DNA from: Alnus glutinosa
Lineage: Eukaryota > Streptophyta > Magnoliopsida > Fagales > Betulaceae
DNA length: 64,000 nucleotides
Assembly: GCF_958979055.1 (NCBI RefSeq)
Contig: NC_084886.1
Coordinates: forward strand, 10,898,654-10,962,653
Reading direction: 5' to 3'
Positions 45,663 to 57,515 of the stretch are shown here, piece after piece (positions within the stretch are counted from its first letter, which is position 1; each line of letters starts with the position of its first letter). The notes under the pieces are model-generated. The model did not search any database and was not told the origin of the DNA. It saw nothing but the letters and a program-made list of their open reading frames with translations. The translations under genes and the position numbers were made by a program.

Positions 45663-47886
45663 GTCAAAATCCAAAAAGTACAGACCATTTGAATTAGATA
45701 TTTTGCTTTAACTTTTTTGAATATTCTAATTTTTATTTTTTGTTCACCTTCGTTAAAAGAAATTGAGAAAAGGACACATACTTTCCTTAAATTACCATCC
45801 AATTATGAATACCCTTCATAAAATTATATAAAAACAAAATAAAATAAAATAAAAATTATTTTTAAATAAATAAAAGAAAAAAAATAAAAAGAAACCAAGG
45901 TTTGCATTTTTTTTTTTTAGATTTTGTTTTATATAATTTTTAGTTTGGCCACCCCCTTGGATTTTTATTTTTCTCTTTTTTTTTTCAATCTTTAAAAAAA
46001 TATTGTTTTTTTTTTTAGTTTTAGTTTTAGTTTTTTTTTTTTTTTTTTTCAAATTTATAAGAATATATTTGTCTTATTGAAACTTTGTTGGGGTTATTAA
46101 CTTTGTTAGGATTATTTTTGTCTTTATATTGGCTTTAGAGAGATATTGACATTTGTTTGTAGTTTAAGGGGAGACATTAACACAATTGGTAATTTGGAGT
46201 CATATTGACAATAAAGTAGTAATTTGAGGAGAATATTTGTACTTTTTTTTTTTTTTTAAAAAAAAAAAAATGTTGGTTGCTTAAAACAAAAGAAAGAAGA
46301 AGAGGAGGAAGACATCCAGGGGCAGAACCAGGATTTTTGGCGAAGAGGGAAGAATTTTTTTTTTTTATTGGGAAGACAGATTTGCATAAATACAAAAGCA
46401 TGTAGATATTTAAAATCTTTATATATTTGTGTTTGTGCATATTGATATTAAATAAAAGCATTAAAATCTTACATTTAATCTCATGGCATCACAAACACAC
46501 GGTGGTATAAACAACTAGTAAAATAGTTTATTTTAAAAAAATAAAAATAAACATAATCTATCTATAGAGTCAAATAAAAACGATACTTATGATCGTGGAC
46601 TCTTTCTCCTAATAATCCCTTAAAACTCTAAATAACAATGCTATGAGTCGAGCCAAACAATGGTGAAATCATAAATGATTAAACCATTTAACTTGTGATG
46701 CCAAAACAAATATCGTGAACCCAAATGACTGCAGAATAACCACTCAAAAAATTGATTGTCAGTTAGAAGTCACTTAGAATAACCACTCAAAGAACCCAAA
46801 CCATTTAACTTTTTATTTCGCATTTTCAGAGTTCTAAGCCAAATTGAGTTTCTAATTAGAAGCCAACTAGAATATGGAAGGAAATTAAATGAATGAGGTA
46901 TTTTAGATTTTTTGTGTTAAAAGACGGTGCAAAACTAAAAAAAAAAAAAAAGTTAAAAAGTGGACACAAATATTATTTTGGAGTACAAAATTATTTTTTG
47001 TTGGTATTTAAGAGGTATATACGAGTTATGTAATCCTATCTATAAAAGGGGTCGGGGAATAATCCTATTCCAAGTCGAATTGGAGTAGCAATCTTAATTT
47101 GAATCCAATAAGAATTATTTGAATAATTTGGTCAACAGTCTAACTCCTAAACCAAATCAAACTCTAAAAACCTAGTTTAAGTGAAAGTAATAAACATACC
47201 TTTTTTGCTTATAAATAGCCTATACTCAAAGTATAAACAACAGACAAAAATATTTTAATAGCATATTTTTCTCTCCGGCATTGGAAATTACAGTAAATAC
47301 AGTAGCCCATGGATGATGCGGCATTGGTGGTATTGAGAGATGTTATGTGCACACTTGTCTGAAGCCTAAGTCTAGAGAGTTCGATGCTGTTCTACGTGGG
47401 ACAAGTAGAGTTGATATAACTCATCATGGGACACGTGTTGGGATTGCATGGGAACAGCTAGGTGAAGTTAAAGACAGCTGGGTGTTATCTTAATTAGAGT
47501 GCACGTGTGTTTCTTTAGTTACTGTTGTTTATGTTGTGTTTGTGTCCCTGTTTCTGTTATTGTGGAGTCTGTTATTTCCCTAAATGGATGCTGCCATTTG
47601 TCCTCTTCTCCTAAAGATGTGGATCATGGGTACAGCAGGTATTGTAGTGTTGTTAGTGGAGTTAGTGGGTTAGTATGTGCGCAACAATAGGCAGTGCCGC
47701 AGTGGTGGTTAATGCGCAGCAGTTATCTAGGTAGTGGGTGTTTTCAGTTGCGTTCTAGCTTGTATTTATATCTGTTTATCATATTGAATAGATCATCGGA
47801 AAATTACCAAGTTAAAGCAGGAGGTGTGACCCCTCGAAGTGTCAATCTATCATTTTCTTTTATCTTTTACTTACCTTGCAAAACAG
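45663..47886. other. Intergenic region with simple sequence
   Basis: Very AT-rich, with several A and T runs (45900-46050, 46240-46275). A 'ggggcagaaccaggattt' piece near 46319 resembles the terminus of the element at 48525. A TATAAATAG motif lies at 47211-47219, which could serve a promoter for the PAH-like gene downstream. The stretch 47300-47860 has no recognised coding domain. Confidence 0.5.
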
Positions 47887-48255
47887 GCTCATAGCAAGAG
47901 AAGCTATTGAGGGTGTGAACAGGGTGAAAGACCGTTTCGAACATGACGGGGCTGTTTACAAGCGCTTCTTGGATCTTATGAACATGGTTCGAGAGGGCCG
48001 GAAGGACATGAACCAAGTTTATGAAGAGGTGGCTTTTCTCTTCGCCGATCACCAAGACTTGCTCCACTGGTTCTTTAGTTTTGTAGAGGAGTCTGAAGAC
48101 GATTCTTCTGCCAAGCCCAACGGTAAAAATATGCCGACTGTTAACCTTTCTTTTCTTTTCTTTTTTTATTTACTGAGATTTCACTCGTAAAATTGTTTAA
48201 TTTTACAGTCATAGCCGCACATAACCCAAAAGAACCCGAGGACGTTGACCCGTAG
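47887..48255 (+). pseudogene. SIN3-like PAH-domain gene or fragment
   Basis: A likely exon 47887-48122 (acceptor AACAG, donor G/GTAAAA) encodes one paired amphipathic helix: AREAIEGVNRVKDRFEHDGA, VYKRFLDLMNMV, VYEEVAFLFADHQDLLHWFF. A second exon 48209-48255 adds a short tail ending EPEDVDP and a stop. No ATG is in frame with the PAH exon, so a 5' exon is missing or unrecognised; ATG 47309 after the TATA-like site at 47211 is a candidate, but I could not join it in phase. The domain is PAH2-like and related to the gene at 50163, 2 kb away on the same strand. PAH domains bind transcription factor peptides. It may be a working small gene with an unresolved first exon, or a decayed duplicate. Confidence 0.6.
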
Positions 48256-48524
48256 ATTGCGGATAGAGGCCGAGTATCTTGGGGCCCAAGTTCGACTTTT
48301 GCGGAGGATCACTCAGTTTTGGGCTTGAGAGTTGTGATGCCTTTCTGATTATTTATAGAATAATGTAAATGTGGTTTTTTATGTAAATAAAACTTACATA
48401 TGTTATTTTAGTCTTTAGTTAAGATATATATATATATGTGAAATAAGGTATTTATTTATGGCGGGACATTACACATTGGGTCATATATATACATGGCATG
48501 GAAGAATGGAACACTTCTGACTCC

Positions 48525-48740
48525 CAGTGGCGGAGCCAGGAATCTATTTAGAAGGGGCGAAATTAAAATAATAAAATATGATGATAAATAATTTTTTTTC
48601 GTTCTTTTTATATACTATATTTTTATTATTCATGGTTTTTAATTTTAGTTTTGAGTTTGGTTTTCTTAGTTCAATATTAACTTAAATTTGAGGGTAACTT
48701 CCAGTTTTTAATGGTGTTGTCGTCACTGGGCTAAGCTGTC

Positions 48741-48787
<47 letters not shown>

Positions 48788-48919
48788 AGCAAGTACATGA
48801 AAATGAATATTTTGATTTAATTTGTAGGGGCAGAATAGAATTTGAGTTAAAAAATTACATGATTTTTATTTTTTATTTTTTTTTAGACATTTAGGGGGCG
48901 GGCTTTATCTCCGCCACTG
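48525..48919. mobile_element. Short DNA transposon, CAGTGGCGGAG termini (hAT-like)
   Basis: The left end CAGTGGCGGAGCCAGGA pairs with the right end CTCCGCCACTG at 48919. The GGCGGAGCCAGG terminus is common in plant non-autonomous DNA elements, often assigned to hAT. No transposase is present and the interior is AT-rich with a (TA)n run at about 48746-48781. The 8 bp on each side do not match, so the duplication has decayed or the edges are slightly off. Confidence 0.65.
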
Positions 48920-49723
48920 CATCCAACCAAATCAATATTTGTGGGATTTCTTGAATGAAGGTTCTTTCCTTAACATACATGGTTTTTTTTTTTTTTTAAA
49001 AAAAAAAAATTATTTATTTTTGTATAGGTTGCAAATGAGCTTGACGACAGATGGACAAACGACTGGTTTTTACAGAAGACGTCTAAAAGAAGAATATATA
49101 GATTGATTTGTGAGATTTGTACCAATATTCTTTGCTATATTAGTTGAAAGGATTTTACAATTTTACTGGATTGATATATTCTTCACAAGTTGAGTAGCAT
49201 TTTTTTATTTTTTATTTTTCTAGTTAAAAAGGATAGGAGGGGTGATCAACTGTGTAGCTACTTTACGTGGACGTGACCATATAAGCACATATCCGATGAG
49301 AACTAATAACAGAAGGAGCCTAAATGATGGGGAGCTTAGACAATAGGAAACCGCATCTGCATTCATTCAAGTTCGCGGTTGAGTCATTGAGTCATAGCCT
49401 AATCCAGTAGGACATAAGTGGGATCCAAGGCATTGTGTATCATTTAGTTGTTACATTTATGAGCAAGTTGACTCATTTTAGGGTCAAGATTATATTATGA
49501 GAAATGCTTGGTTTAATGGTTATATGTTGTCACATCATTTAAAATTTTTAAATGATATAACATTATGTATACACACTTTTAATGCAACAAGAAAAGATTT
49601 TAAATTAGATATTTTACTTTGACTTCACAAAAACTTTCTTTTTTTCTTTTAGATTTAATGGTTTCATGTGCACCAATAGACGATTTTTATTTTTTTTCAT
49701 TGGGTCTTTTTTTTAAGAGTAAT

Positions 49724-49800
49724 GATTGAATACCACCCAAAAATACAACTTTTCACCACCTTACCTATGTGGCAAGGTGGTCCCCTACCTTAATTTATTT
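49724..49800. mobile_element. Half copy of the palindromic MITE at 10111-10277
   Basis: It contains 'aatacaacttttcaccacct', then 'cctatgtggcaaggtggtcc', matching the left arm near 10129-10190. The complementary right arm is missing. Confidence 0.7.
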
Positions 49801-50096
49801 TTAATAGATGACTTGACACTTGTTGGCGTGGCAACTGATCGACAAATTATTAATTTTGATGGTAAAATGACATGATGACCTATTTAAAATCTGAACAAAA
49901 TCTAAAGCCTTTATTCTTGAAATTGAAACCACTAAATCAAGTTAAATATGATTTTTTCCAAAAATCTTTGCATTGCTTTAAAAATTAAAAAAGAAAAAGA
50001 AAAAAGATCATCTGTTTTCCAAGACGCGCAAGTAAAGAAAAAAAAGAAACCGCGTTTTGGGTAGACCCGACTCTATTGGGTCCATTTTGTCAGATC

Positions 50097-50104
50097 TATA
50101 AATA
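50097..50104 (+). promoter_or_regulatory. TATA box of the SIN3-like gene
   Basis: TATAAATA lies 59 bp upstream of the ATG at 50163. With normal plant spacing transcription would start near 50130, giving a leader of about 35 nt. A TATAAATAG motif also precedes the other PAH gene, at 47211. Confidence 0.65.
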
Positions 50105-50162
50105 GAAGCCTCGGTCGTCTGCTGTCCTCTACCCTTGTCGGTGAACGTAAACAGTGTCTGTC

Positions 50163-51092
50163 ATGGAAAGAGCAGGGTTGAGCGAAGCCATCCGCTTCAT
50201 AAACGAGGTGCGCATCCGCTTCCACCATGAGGAAGGTGTCTACAAGTGCTTCTTGGATGTCGTCAATATGCATCGAAAGGGGTTTGTGGACCTGAACTAC
50301 GTTCGTGTTAAGGTCGGTGCTCTTTTTGAGGACCATCCGGATTTGCTTGATCGGTTCTTGAGCTTTGCGTCGGATTCCAATAATGGGAAGAAGGAGAAGG
50401 AGAACAAGTCTCTTGCCTCTATGGTCGAGGTGCTGGAGAAACATGGCTTAAAGGGTGCGTACGACCGAGGGCGGTTCTTGTTCAAGAACATCGCCGGCGT
50501 TTTGGGTCGATCTGAATACGTCGAGTTCTTGACCCACTGTCGCCGTTACGGTTCTGGAGAGATTGATAGGGGTGACCTGAACCGTCTGGTTGCCGGTGTT
50601 CTTGGCGGCCTACCAGGGCTTTTGGACGAGTTTTATGCTTTCTTGGAAGGTGACAAGTCACTGGGTCTGGGTACAACTACAAAGAAGAGAAAAAGGTCGG
50701 AAGATTACTTATCCGACAAGCCAAAGTTCTCAAATTGTCGACGAGGCCGGACACCAAATCTTCAAGATGATTATGAAGATAAAAGATACGAGATTGATAT
50801 GTTGTTGGCGTCGATGACTTCGGCAACGGAGGCTGCGGAGAAGCTGTTGAATGAGATTAATGGAGCTAATCCAGAGAATCCAATCCGTATTGGAGAGTGT
50901 TTGAGTGCTATGAATTTGAGATGCATTGAGAAAATATATGGCGACCGAGGGAGTGAGATTGTTCACGTCCTACGTGAGAGTCCAAGAGATGCCTTGCCTG
51001 TAATTGTACCTCGGCTACAGCAAAAGCTAGAGGAAGTGAAGGGGTGGGCAACGTCGTTTTCATTCAAGAACTATATATGCTCAAGAAATTGA
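50163..51092 (+). CDS. Truncated, intronless SIN3-like protein (PAH2-PAH3-partial HID)
   Basis: A single frame of 309 aa starts at ATG 50163 (MERAGLSEAIRF). Residues about 5-67 form a PAH2-type domain (EAIRFINEVRIRFHHEEGVY, KVGALFEDHPDLLDRFLSF). Residues about 80-155 match the PAH3 region (RGRFLFKNIAGVLGRSEYVE, NRLVAGVLGGLPGLLDEFYA). A KKRKR basic run near residue 165 may be a nuclear signal. Residues about 205-295 match the start of the SIN3 HDAC-interaction region (YEIDMLLASM, LSAMNLRCIEKIYGD, LPVIVPRLQQKLEEV). Full plant SIN3-like (SNL) proteins exceed 1000 aa and have many introns; this one lacks PAH1 and everything after the early HID. It may bind SIN3 partners without recruiting a complete deacetylase complex; that is inference. 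A TATA box and an intact frame argue against a dead copy. Confidence 0.85.
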   Translation: MERAGLSEAIRFINEVRIRFHHEEGVYKCFLDVVNMHRKGFVDLNYVRVKVGALFEDHPDLLDRFLSFASDSNNGKKEKENKSLASMVEVLEKHGLKGAYDRGRFLFKNIAGVLGRSEYVEFLTHCRRYGSGEIDRGDLNRLVAGVLGGLPGLLDEFYAFLEGDKSLGLGTTTKKRKRSEDYLSDKPKFSNCRRGRTPNLQDDYEDKRYEIDMLLASMTSATEAAEKLLNEINGANPENPIRIGECLSAMNLRCIEKIYGDRGSEIVHVLRESPRDALPVIVPRLQQKLEEVKGWATSFSFKNYICSRN

Positions 51093-51474
51093 TCAAGTTG
51101 TAGAAATTAATTAGTATTGTATCTTTTTTTTTTATTGTATCTGGCTAGCTAACGGCCATGTTATGTATCTCTTTATATATATATATATATATATATTTTT
51201 TATGAATATTGGTTTCTGGTGAGCTGTGACTGTGAATATGATCAATCTGCTTCCTCTTATGTCATGCTATTGCTAACCAATTTAATGTAAAAATCAAAAC
51301 ATCGATCTGCCAAGTCTAAGAAGATAGCTGAAGAACACGGAAAAAAAATATAAGAATCAAATATATGCTATTACAATTTTTTTTTTTTTTTTTTGGGGTA
51401 AGTAGCTAGGTTATTACATATTCATGTATGCTAACGGCAAGCTAAGCCTAACAATTAACCATGGTCAAAGACAA
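51093..51474. other. Short convergent spacer
   Basis: It holds the 3' flanks of the SIN3-like gene and of ERD2, with a (TA)n run near 51174-51195 and a T-run near 51378-51395. No gene was seen. Confidence 0.7.
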
Positions 51475-54400
51475 TCAAGCTGGTAACTGGAGCTTCTCAT
51501 TGTTCTTCCAGCTGCAAGACATTAAGAAGGGATCACCATTTTATGTTATAAATAGCATATATATATGTTTGAAAAGCTTTAGCAGGATTAAAACATTTAC
51601 CTCTGAAAGTAATAGTAGAAAAAATCAGCATAGAGCAGTGTCTGGATAAGCCCTGATATCCAAGCTGCAAGAGTTCTCAGAACCAGACAAGAAAAAGAAA
51701 GGAAAAGGTCAGAATAGCGTAGAGAAGTTGACAACCAGGTGCAACGAAATTCCCAAAGAATGCATGTGTTCATGCATCGCATACACTAAGGCACACACAT
51801 GTACTTCCACAAGACATGTACACACACGAAAAGAGAGAGAGAGAGAGAGAGAGACATACTTATCCATTGGACATAGTCATCCTCAGTAATGTAGCGATAA
51901 ATCCAGTTCAATATGTACAATGCTCGATACGCGCTGCAGTAAGGTAAGCAAACTTGATTAAAACACATTTCAGGTTTCAACCATCGAATGGCAGCAGTTT
52001 AGACAAGGGGCAAAAATTTCCTACAAACTGGTTTGTATAATCCACATATAAAATTGACAAGTATCCTTTCCCAAGTGAGAAGCACATGTTGTTTTAATAG
52101 CATGAACTTCTCACATGTTTTTTTAATAGTATTAATAAAAATACATGTTTCTCACATATTTAAACGACACATGTTACTCTTATATATGGGTTGTATAAAA
52201 TTTTATGCAAACCTGTTTGTAGGAAATTTTTGTCCTTCGACAAGAACATATAGAAATATCATGTGATGTCAGCTAAATGGCAATTCAAAAAGGCTTGAGT
52301 TACTGCAAGTCATTCCTGCAAGTTTCAGTCATCTTTTCCACACACAGCATGTTTTTTTACCTTTACCGGTTAGTACTTGCTCCTGGGCCCCCGGCCAAGA
52401 GGAAGCCCGGAAAGTAGGTAAAAACATGAAAAAACACATCACAGTCCGATTATCTGATTTGAGTCTACACATCATTCCTGGGTACATATCATATTAATGC
52501 ATATACATGCAAGAAATACAAATACAGTTTTCAATTGATCAGATCACATAAATATCTGTATTTAATTGAATATATTGTCTAAAATCTAAATGACCTTGTC
52601 AAACAAGTCAGTATTTCGCTGACCACAGCGGAAAGCTAAAATCCAAGCAGATAGATCCAAGCAATGAGAATAGAAAGGAATCAACAAGGATGAATTTTAC
52701 AACAGTTATGAGGTATCTGGTTACTCCAATTATCTCCACAAGTTCTGTTAAGCATGAGCTTAGAAGGATAGACATAAAAGTCCAGCTTGTAAAATGATTG
52801 CTTCTCTTTTCCTATTTTCAAAGGACCAGATACGTAGTACATATATTGAAATGTTCTATGGGTTGAATTAAGTTTTTAACACATTACAAGGAATATATCA
52901 CCTACTGATGTATTGGTATCTTAAAATAAAACGTTTTTCTTACACTAATCCAGTGCTAAAACCAATCATTCTTCTCGCCAAATTGGTATAACTTTAAAAC
53001 AAGAAAGAACATTTGGAAAAGGAAGATTCATAAGAAATAGAAGATCTGGAAGATTGCTACAAATTTACCATAAGGTCTATTATCCATAAATTCAAGGTTT
53101 TATTTTTATTTTTACATGCCAGAGCAATATTTTGTAACGAAAACACCTTCCGAAAAATTTCATGCGTCAAGGAATCTTACTTTTACAAGGTAATTTGACT
53201 TACCTACCCAATTTGGGCCTTACCAGGAATAGGCTTAGAATAGATATGTTAAGTGTGTATATTGTAGCAGATAATCCTATATGGGAGTTCAACTTAGGGT
53301 TGTTAAAAAGGCACCAGATTTTGGAGTTAAAAGAGATTATAAGATAAGTTGCTCAGTTTTCCGCCCACCCCTACTTTATCCTCTTTCTTTCTCACTTAAC
53401 CCTGACTGTTGGATTGATATCTTCTATCTTCCTCGCTCCTTTTAATCTTATCTTATTTCTCTCTTTAAAGTAGTTCTAGCCTCATTCAGGTTACATCACC
53501 CGTCTACCCGCTTTCTTTTGCCATGCTAATCACAAAGCAGTTCATATTCAACTCATAAATACCAGATTTAAGAGCAGCTGTAAAAACATATTTATAATCA
53601 CTTCAACTGAAGGAACTGAAAAGGAGAAGAAGATCAAAGAAACAGAAAGTCAAAGAAAGTTTTCATACATTGATGGCCTGCTAACAATACTAAAAGTTAA
53701 GCAAGAGTAAGGAACAATAGTATATCAAGGTTGAATGCCATTATAAAACTATAAAACTCTAAAATCACTATCCGTCAACAGACTGACAATCCCAGGCACC
53801 CAAAACAAGGCCTACTTCCTTTATATATTGTTCCTCACTATGCCCTCCCCTTAAGAATGTACTTAGGGGGTTTGGGCAAACCATAAAACCAGGCTAGCCA
53901 TAAATAGTATATTAGGTTTCAAATCTTTTGTTTTTGTCAAATTTTATACATTATAGAACTGTTTTGTAATTTCCCACTTCTGTATTTGTAATTATTATAT
54001 ACATGTTGCCATAAAAAAACTAAAACAGAACAAAGAATGGTTTTGACAACTTGGACATTAACAAAAACTAGTTCAAAATCGACTAGTTTTTATTTAGAAA
54101 ATATATATCAGGTTTTGATCAGTATTATGGTTTGCCACAGAACCCCTTTAAGAATTCCCTATGGTTTCTCCTTTAAAAGTGCCCAATGTCCCTATCCACA
54201 TGAATAATCTAAACTTACAGATATCTTCAAAAGTGTTTCAAGTATTCCATAAAGTTAACTTTGCATTCTTCATTTAACAAAAAGTTTTTAAATTATACTC
54301 AACCCAAAGTAAAGTTTTTAGATTTTCTACTATTACTAGATCTGTGCAAAAAACCACCCGACCTGCACTAGTTAGCATGACCCAAACAGTTTTATGAGTA

Positions 54401-57400
54401 TGGCGGTTTCAATGAGGTTCCAAAATACATATTACCCGATGGGTCAATTTGGTGTTCGGTTCTATAATTCCTAACCAATTTGACACTGACCCAAACCGAT
54501 AAAGTACATACATATGTACACACACACACACATGAAATTGACGTGGCAATTTTTCAGTGGGCTGGGCAGATTCATAGTTACATATGAACCAGCACACATG
54601 TGATATACAACCCAAATAAACCTAGCCACCAGCGTAATTTGATTGGCAAAAATAATGCAAGAAACTATTTTGCAAGACATGATGAACCAAACACAATCAC
54701 GCACCAAAGAGAAGAAACAAAAGAAAGAGAAAATATATTCAAATGCAATTCCAAAAAAAAAATCTAATTTACTATGAAGCCTATAGACAGAAAAAGCAAG
54801 AAAGACCAATGCAAGCATAATATACCATAGACCACACACAAATTTCCAAGTTTTATGGCGACAAGACATCCATGTACAATGATGCAAAGAGAAACAGGTG
54901 AAACTAAACAACAATTTAACTATGATGGGAACACAAAACTTAGGATTCCAAGTAACGGTATCCAATTAGTTTCTTGGTAATTGCATAAATCAGTAAAAAA
55001 AAAAAAAAAGATTAAGAAAATAATAAATTAATTGAGAATAGCAGATATTCTCCAGTCAAGTAATCAATAACATTTTCTCCTCTGAAACAATAAGATGGAA
55101 GTTGAAAATAACATATTACCCAAGGAGGAAAACATATTGTCCAGTCAGGTTGTCAATATTTCTTGTCCTTTGCAACAATACCAGCTGGGGCACTATAGCA
55201 ACAGCCTCCAAATATAGCGAAAAAGTCCATATTACCTGCTCAATTACATTTATTGTAAGCACATAGGATATCTAAAATATGGTGAAAAGTACCCCTATCA
55301 TTTTCTCAATCTAGAAGTTAAATAGAAACATCAATATTGTACATAGTTTCTAATGAGATGGGCACAAATATCAGATTCTAGATTCAAGACCTTGTAAACT
55401 TTGTAATTGAGATACCTCTTTAAAGGTGAATTTCTCATGTATAAGTAATGCCAAAAGCAAGCAAGGCAACACAAGGAAAACATGCCGAAAAGTGTCTTGG
55501 TCCTTATCATAAGATCTGCGTACTATTTTGTGGCGCCTTATATACCAAACAATCGAGAAAGAGCTCCCCAAGAATATTAACTTCATTATGGTATTATACA
55601 GCGAGATGAAATGGGTAAATATATCCAAATAGCGAGCAGCAAAAACAAGAGCATAGAGTTCTTGTGTCTTCAAGGAAATGCCTGCAAAAAATGCAGCTTG
55701 TCAAAATTCATTCATAGACTACTACCTTTCTAAGAGAAAGTATAACCTGTGATAGACATCAACCGAAGAACACCTAGTAATAACACTAGACGACATATAA
55801 ATCATAGCATGCACAGCCAAATAAGATTGAAATTGAAGTGAAGACCAGAGGATGTAAGATTCAACTAATTATCTACATATAGACAACTTTACATACACTA
55901 TTTCTCATAAACACGTATATTGGCGAGCAAATACTATGAAAAATATTGTTCTTTGATGGATGCCATATACCTAAGATGTCAAGACCCCTTAAAAAAACAA
56001 ATTAAGAAAGTAAACAGGAAAGAAATGAGAAAAAGATTTTAATTAGAAGATGTTGCATGTGATGCATGCACGAGCATTTCGGTAAACATATAAGGCTTAA
56101 AAATGTAAGAAAAACTGGAGAAAGAAATCCTAAGTTATGATTTCCTTATTTTGACATGATAGATATCTCAACTAGAGAGTCAAGGTACAAAATCTTCACC
56201 TGGAAAATTGACAAATATAAGGAAGGCTTATATTTGTAAGCACATAGCCATTTGTCAGTCACGTTGACCTTCCTCTTACCCATAAAATCCAGCCTGAACT
56301 GATTCATTTATATTATCCTTGGTTCTAACATAACCAAAACATCTCATTCATAAAAACAAGAAACAAAAAAAGCAAAAACCAAATAATCTCAACAGACATT
56401 CTGCCATCATGTCCTCAAATTTGTGCTACCACCGGCATCAGCAAAACCCCTTAATTTGGTTTGATCATTTGACTGTTCTGCAACTCAGCCAAAGCTTAAA
56501 GCACTTCTAATAAGGCAAGGCACCAGTGCACTTAATCCTACCATATAGTAGAAATTTTATTTATTTAAATAATTAACTAATTAATTTGGCATGATCATTT
56601 CTAATCTTTCCAATCATCTCCTGTAAAAACCATCCTCTAAGTGTGTTACTTTAGAGTTAATTTAGTCACATGATTGTGGCATTTCCATACCATCAAGTGT
56701 TGTTCGCATAATCACTTCATTATTGAATTTTTCCCTCCAATTTATCCCACCAATTTGATATATGTTTATGAATTACATGACAACTCAAAAACACCTCTTG
56801 ATTTCACCCAATACCTCTTGATTTTGCAACCAACCACCAATTAGATCCCCTTACCCCTTGGCCCATTGCCCTATTGATTAATAATCCAAGATGAAACATT
56901 GTAGACCTCATCTGCCTGTCCCAATTCACATAAGCCACCGACTTTTTACCACTCAGTATAAAATAAATTGCATTATTTAAGACACAAAAAAGTACATTTT
57001 ACTCTGTCTTAATCCTATTCATGCTGAACCTCACTTCTAAAGCTTCTCTGTTAATCATAACGTTGCATTAATATAGTCACGTTTCTTGTTCTAACTTATA
57101 AAGTAGCTCTTTTTAGTCCACTCAACTATAGCTATTTTTTCAGGCAAAAACCTTCAACAATGGATACCCTCTTGGATATGCCGAGTGAAATCCATATTTG
57201 GTGATTAGAGATAAAGTACTGACCTGTTAACTTAGTCATTTTTTATATCGGACTTGTATCTCTCTAATCCAATTGTTCTCTAAACTAGTAACTACTCCAT
57301 TGAGCGTGTTTGGTCATGAAAATATATATAGAAGTTTTTACATTGTTCGAAACCACCATTAAACATGCATTCGTGAACACCCATTTCCATCAAATGACAG

Positions 57401-57484
57401 CATCTACTTCTCATGTACCCGAAAACAAAATCAGTCAAAATTCAGCAAACCCATCAAACAGAATCAACTAACCTACACCACCTC

Positions 57485-57515
<31 letters not shown>

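Larger units (their letters stand above)
48256..50162. other. Intergenic region between the two PAH genes
   Basis: It holds the 3' end of the first PAH gene, the TIR element at 48525-48919, a T/A homopolymer pair near 48980-49010, a MITE-like 'gagaaatgcttggtttaatg' piece near 49498, and a half MITE at 49724-49800. The promoter of the SIN3-like gene is in the last 150 bp. No other gene was seen. Confidence 0.6.

Noticed and set aside
47309..47360. First exon of the upstream PAH gene at ATG 47309
   Set aside because: It stops after 17 codons, and no donor could be joined in phase to the PAH exon at 47887.
50073..50491. Minus-strand frames opposite the SIN3-like gene
   Set aside because: No domain; they overlap a plus-strand frame with clear PAH homology.
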